In this document: positions 60,077-64,000 of the stretch, one piece after another
Numbering within the stretch: position 1 is the first letter of the stretch
Layout: the number at the start of each line of letters is the position of its first letter
Assembly: GCF_040807025.1 (NCBI RefSeq)
Contig: NC_090943.1
Span: forward strand, 4,016,356 to 4,080,355
Reading direction: 5' to 3'
From: Struthio camelus
Lineage: Eukaryota; Chordata; Aves; Struthioniformes; Struthionidae
DNA: 64,000 bases
Notes under the pieces: generated by a model
The model's input: only the letters and a program-made list of their open reading frames with translations
Told to the model about the DNA's origin: nothing
Databases searched by the model: none
Program-made: the position numbers and the translations under genes

Positions 60077-60152
60077 ACTAAAGCTAAGAAACTAATAATC
60101 TAATCTGATAATCTAATAAAGCTAAGAAACTAATAAAGCTAAGAAAATAATA
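60077..60152. repeat. Short-period AT-rich repeats (ctaataaagctaagaaa family)
   Basis: At least three imperfect copies of aaagctaagaaa with interspersed taatctgataatcta units. Confidence 0.8.
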
Positions 60153-62859
60153 ATGAAGTTTGCTACAGACCTTGTCACCTCAAAAACTCCCAAACTCAAC
60201 TGTCTCTCCATCAGACGGGAAGAGGGGTGATGTATTTTCAGGGAAGGCCGCAGCCTTTCCACGAATGGATGCATAAAACTTGCATAAACAGTAGCTCACG
60301 CCCTAGAGCCCTATTCCCAGCTTGGACTTTTATGCTTTCATACCATTTAGACATTACATTCAAGAAACCTTTTCACATGTTAGAAGATGGCTGCAAAGCA
60401 CGTTGAACCAACGAGACACCCAAGCTAGGGTAGATAGTGCAACTTTGGTCTTCAGTAGATACTATTGATATTTACTCTAGAGAAAAATTAGTTTTCTGAA
60501 AGTATCTTACCCTCCAGCGTAAGGGTGTCACACGGGGACCGTGATGGCATTGGGGACCAACCACAGGTCTCAAGCCCCGAGCCCCTCGTTTTCTCCTCAA
60601 GCACACAAAAAGGGTTGCCTACCGCCTTGGGAAATTACTCTCCCCGAGAAACAGTCCACACAGCCAACTGAAGACCACGGAGCCACGTTCTTAAGCACGT
60701 ACAAAGTTTCACCTAGAAAGCCGCAGCATAGATTTGCTTCCATTCCAGCAAAGCTAAATATTTCTCTGCAAGTTCTTCCTGGGAGAAATGGCAACTCGGG
60801 CTGAAACTAAGCCCTAAAGAGTAAAGTGCTGCTGGCACTGTGCTTGCCTCCACGATGCCGAATTTCCCTCCCTCTGGCATATGCTGCAGTACAGCTTTTA
60901 AACATAGACCCATATGACTACGGTTTCTTCAGACTGGCTTGCTCCACGTGTTTTTATGGGTGCAAATGCATGCCAATTCTTTTTTCACTGTTCTCCTCCA
61001 GCAACTTTTCCGCTGTTTGCCAGTATCAATGCAACCCAACAGGTAGCAAACGAAAAACCTCCCGCGTTTTACGTGAGGGAGAGGAGAGAGGGCGAAAGAG
61101 GATCCTTGCGCGACTGCGGCATGAGCTCAACTTAAAATCCACACGGCAGAGAGGGGCTAGGAATATTCTAGCTGGAGGTAAAGCTATTTTGGGGTTTCGA
61201 GCCTTTCTGGAGTCCAGACGACCCGACCACTTGGCACGAAGCTGGTGGGGAGCTCCCTGCTTGGGGCAACGTGCGAGAGTGAGGGCCGTGTGTGGCCGAC
61301 GGTCCTGCAAGAAGCTGAGGCTGCGATACTGTGCATTATGCCACCTAGACACAGTATCTCCCCCTCTCTATTTAAATTTAGGTGCTTAAGAGGCAAAATT
61401 AGGGTGACAGAGGCATTCCCAGCGCTTGGTTTCTTAATCTCGGAGTGCTTGAACATTAACATGAACAGTGCTCTGAGTTTTACGGTGTCTACGTGAGATT
61501 TCTATGGATCCGAACAGTTTTATTTCTGCTTTAAGAGGCATTTCAGGACAAACCAAGGACCCGCGTTTGGTATCAAAGACACATTGAGAAGACTTTTCCT
61601 CTACTTCAAATTAAAAAGGCCGCAGGGAAATTTTGAAACTAAAGGGAGAGGGAAAGCGTCGGGGTAGGAGAGTGCACGGGTTCGGACCAAGCATCCTCCA
61701 GGGCAAACCCCCGTATCGTGGAGCAAGGAGATGGTAGAAGCTGGCGAAACGCTAATAGGAAATAGCAGGGAGGAGAGGGAGCAGAGCTCGGTGCAAAGCG
61801 GGAAAATTCAACCCAATGAGGATCCACATCTACGTACCCACCAGGCAGCCAGGAGATAAAGCGGAGGAAGGGGAATGTCTGGGTCTAGGTGAAATGTGGA
61901 CGTACAGATGCTTGGGTAGGGAGGATAACCAGCATCCTGCGACAGTAGGTACAACTTACGTAGAAAAGACTGAACAGAAATAGAGGACACATTGAAAAGA
62001 GTGATATACTAAAAAGCTCAGAGTTAAATGAGGTCAGTCAGCAAAGTGTATCAGAGCAACTCAAAATCTCTAGGCATTGAATGCTCCATGGTGAAAGAGG
62101 CTATTCAAACAAAGAAAGCAGCATCCAGAAACAGTGAAGTAATATCAAAATGATGGGAAAAAGAAGAAAAAAAAAAGATAAAGTCTGGCAAGTTAAGAGG
62201 AAAATCACACTAAAGCAGGCCAAGAAAGATTTTGAGAGACTTGATAAAGGCACAAAAGCAAACAATAAATCCTTTTTTTTTCAGGCAGCAGAAGCAGGAA
62301 GCCCATGAAGGAGGCCAGGGGCTGCAGATGGTGGCAGTGCACGAGAAACCTTCAAAGGAAATGAAGTCGTGGTGCGAGGTCCCCATTTTCACGTGGGCAA
62401 AAGTCAGAAGCGTTTCGGGAGAGATTTTGGGGCAAATCTGCGAATGAGAGCCCCCGGACCCGAACGGCATTCATGCAAACTTCCCGAAAGAGCCCAAGCA
62501 AGGAGCAGCTCAGCCCTTCACTGAGATGTGCACCAGGCAGCTGAAGACTTGTGTTGGCATTGGAGGATCAGAGGGCAGAACACCTGACACCAATTTCTCT
62601 AAAAAATGGGCTCCAGAGGGCATGTGAGGAAGCACGTACTCCTGTCATCCTGGCAATGCGATGGAAACTCTAAGAAAGAACAACATTATGATAAAAATGG
62701 TTTATTGGGAAAGAGTCGGGGGAAATCCTTTTTGACGGATATATTCAAGACCTTCAAAGGTAGCAGCACCACATTGGCAAGGAAGATAGAGGCTACCTGG
62801 CTCTGTGAAAATATTCAGTATTGTCTCTCCCCATAGGGTCTTAAGCTGCAGAGCCATGG

Positions 62860-62888
62860 GGTAAATGTGATTCTGTGATTCTGTAAGA
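62860..62888 (+). mobile_element. Possible CR1 3' terminus
   Basis: 'gtgattctgtgattctgtaa' matches the terminal octamer repeat of CR1 LINEs. The preceding sequence is too diverged to place a body. Confidence 0.4.
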
Positions 62889-63059
62889 GGGAAAAGTCCT
62901 TCCGCAGATAAATATGTGCTTAGAAATAGAACATAAATGCTGCTCATTGGAGGTATAGAGCCAGAAAAATGCCATTTCCTTCACTGTCCAGCTGTAATTC
63001 CATGCCATATTGATAAAGACATTCAATACTGTCAGAGCAAGCAAAGTGAATGTGTCTTC

Positions 63060-63490
63060 TACTTCTAAAACAAAAATGCATGACTAAAAGAGAGCTAATG
63101 ATCCACGTTCTCCATGGAGGGAGGTCACCACGTAGGCAGCTGCAGTTCATCGTATTCAGAAATGCCCGGGAAAAGGTCTCGGCATCCAACTTCAGAAAAA
63201 GATTCAGTGAAACCAGGAAAAGTACAGAGAAGTAGGACGAGGACGAGCAGAGATTTGGAATGGCTCCTACAGGAGAAACGAATATATCCATCCGCATCCC
63301 GCAGCTTGGAAAAGTACTGACCAAGAGGGTACGTGGCAGATGGGTATCAAATCGTAAGAGGAAGGAAGAAGCTCCCCCAAGGGCCGTCCCTACAAGACCT
63401 GGGGGCATTACAAGCTGGAAAAAATCACAAAACAATTATTTGACACAACGTGCACTTAACCAATGGAAGTCCTTGCCACAGTGAGCGGAC
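63060..63490 (+). mobile_element. Degraded CR1/L3-type LINE fragment
   Basis: Ends with 'caattatttgacacaacgtg' and 'aaccaatggaagtccttgcc' then 'acag', the pattern seen upstream of old CR1/L3 3' ends. This is the counterpart of the copy near 0.8 kb. Confidence 0.5.
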
Positions 63491-64000
63491 GGGAGCAACT
63501 CACGGAAGAAACATCTCCTGGCACCTCCGAAACACAAACGCAACCTGTGTCTCCAAGCAATAGCAACATTAGGAGCACACAGGACACAGCTCCCTTTCAC
63601 GACGCTGACGCTGCCCCCAGCTACGAGCTGATGCTTAGGATCACCCTGCCTTACACAAAATCGCTCACACCTCTGCATTGCCCTCACGTCCAACGCCATG
63701 ATCTGCTATTTCATTATCCATTAAATTCAGGTCCTACGGGGTCGAGAGCTCCAACTGCACTGTCACTTCATCAACACGGGCTAGAGGATCAGAGCTGAGT
63801 TCATTTACAATTAGATCCTTTGGCCACTGCAAGGGTCATACGTGAAGCTCTCCGGGAGGTTATAATTTTTTTTATTAGCAGTGACAGCGTCATGCAGAAG
63901 AGTCCAACAGGGATTAGAAGATTAGCTGCAGGATTTTGAAGGAACACATAGTTTTGCTGTTCCACCAGGATGCCTGTAGCGTGCTCAGGGAAGCAGAGAA

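Noticed and set aside
60826-61389. 187-aa plus-strand frame upstream of the ZBTB47 exons
   Set aside because: No motif or splice support, and it runs opposite to the host gene's intron.

Overview
The window is nuclear DNA from a sauropsid, most likely a bird. Genes are split into many short exons with GT..AG introns. CR1-type LINE 3' ends and a few ancient MIR-like fragments lie between them, and intergenic spaces are compact (about 6-10 kb). I cannot name the species. No bacterial, viral, CRISPR, rRNA or tRNA features are visible.

Layout: (1) 1.7-6.05 kb, plus strand: the last three coding exons of a coiled-coil gene, called CCDC13 from its coiled-coil content and position. (2) 16.05-30.46 kb, plus strand: a complete HHATL gene in 11 coding exons (503 aa). 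It encodes a multi-pass ER acyltransferase-like protein in which the expected catalytic His of the MBOAT family is Leu. A candidate promoter and untranslated first exon lie near 14.2-14.34 kb. (3) 37.47-47.94 kb, plus strand: a complete KLHL40 gene in 6 coding exons (619 aa), a muscle BTB-BACK-kelch protein. Its TATA box also matches the MEF2 consensus, two CAGCTG E-boxes lie nearby, and a poly(A) signal sits near 49.14 kb. (4) 56.67-59.81 kb, minus strand: the last four coding exons of ZBTB47, encoding seven C2H2-type zinc fingers and a Pro-rich tail. The 5' part, with the BTB domain, lies beyond the right edge.

How the genes relate: HHATL and KLHL40 are both muscle-associated in mammals, and their being adjacent fits shared regulation. 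The gene set CCDC13-HHATL-KLHL40-ZBTB47 matches human 3p22. However, KLHL40 here points the same way as HHATL and converges on ZBTB47. As I recall the human map, KLHL40 is tail-to-tail with HHATL and co-directional with ZBTB47. This apparent single-gene inversion is the most interesting large-scale observation.

Smaller signals: a 14-bp perfect inverted repeat just inside KLHL40 intron 1, a G-quadruplex motif just after the KLHL40 stop codon, a 36-nt HHATL microexon, a possible MITE-like element with nested inverted repeats near 35.5 kb, and several repeats. I found no evidence of a wholly new gene system.
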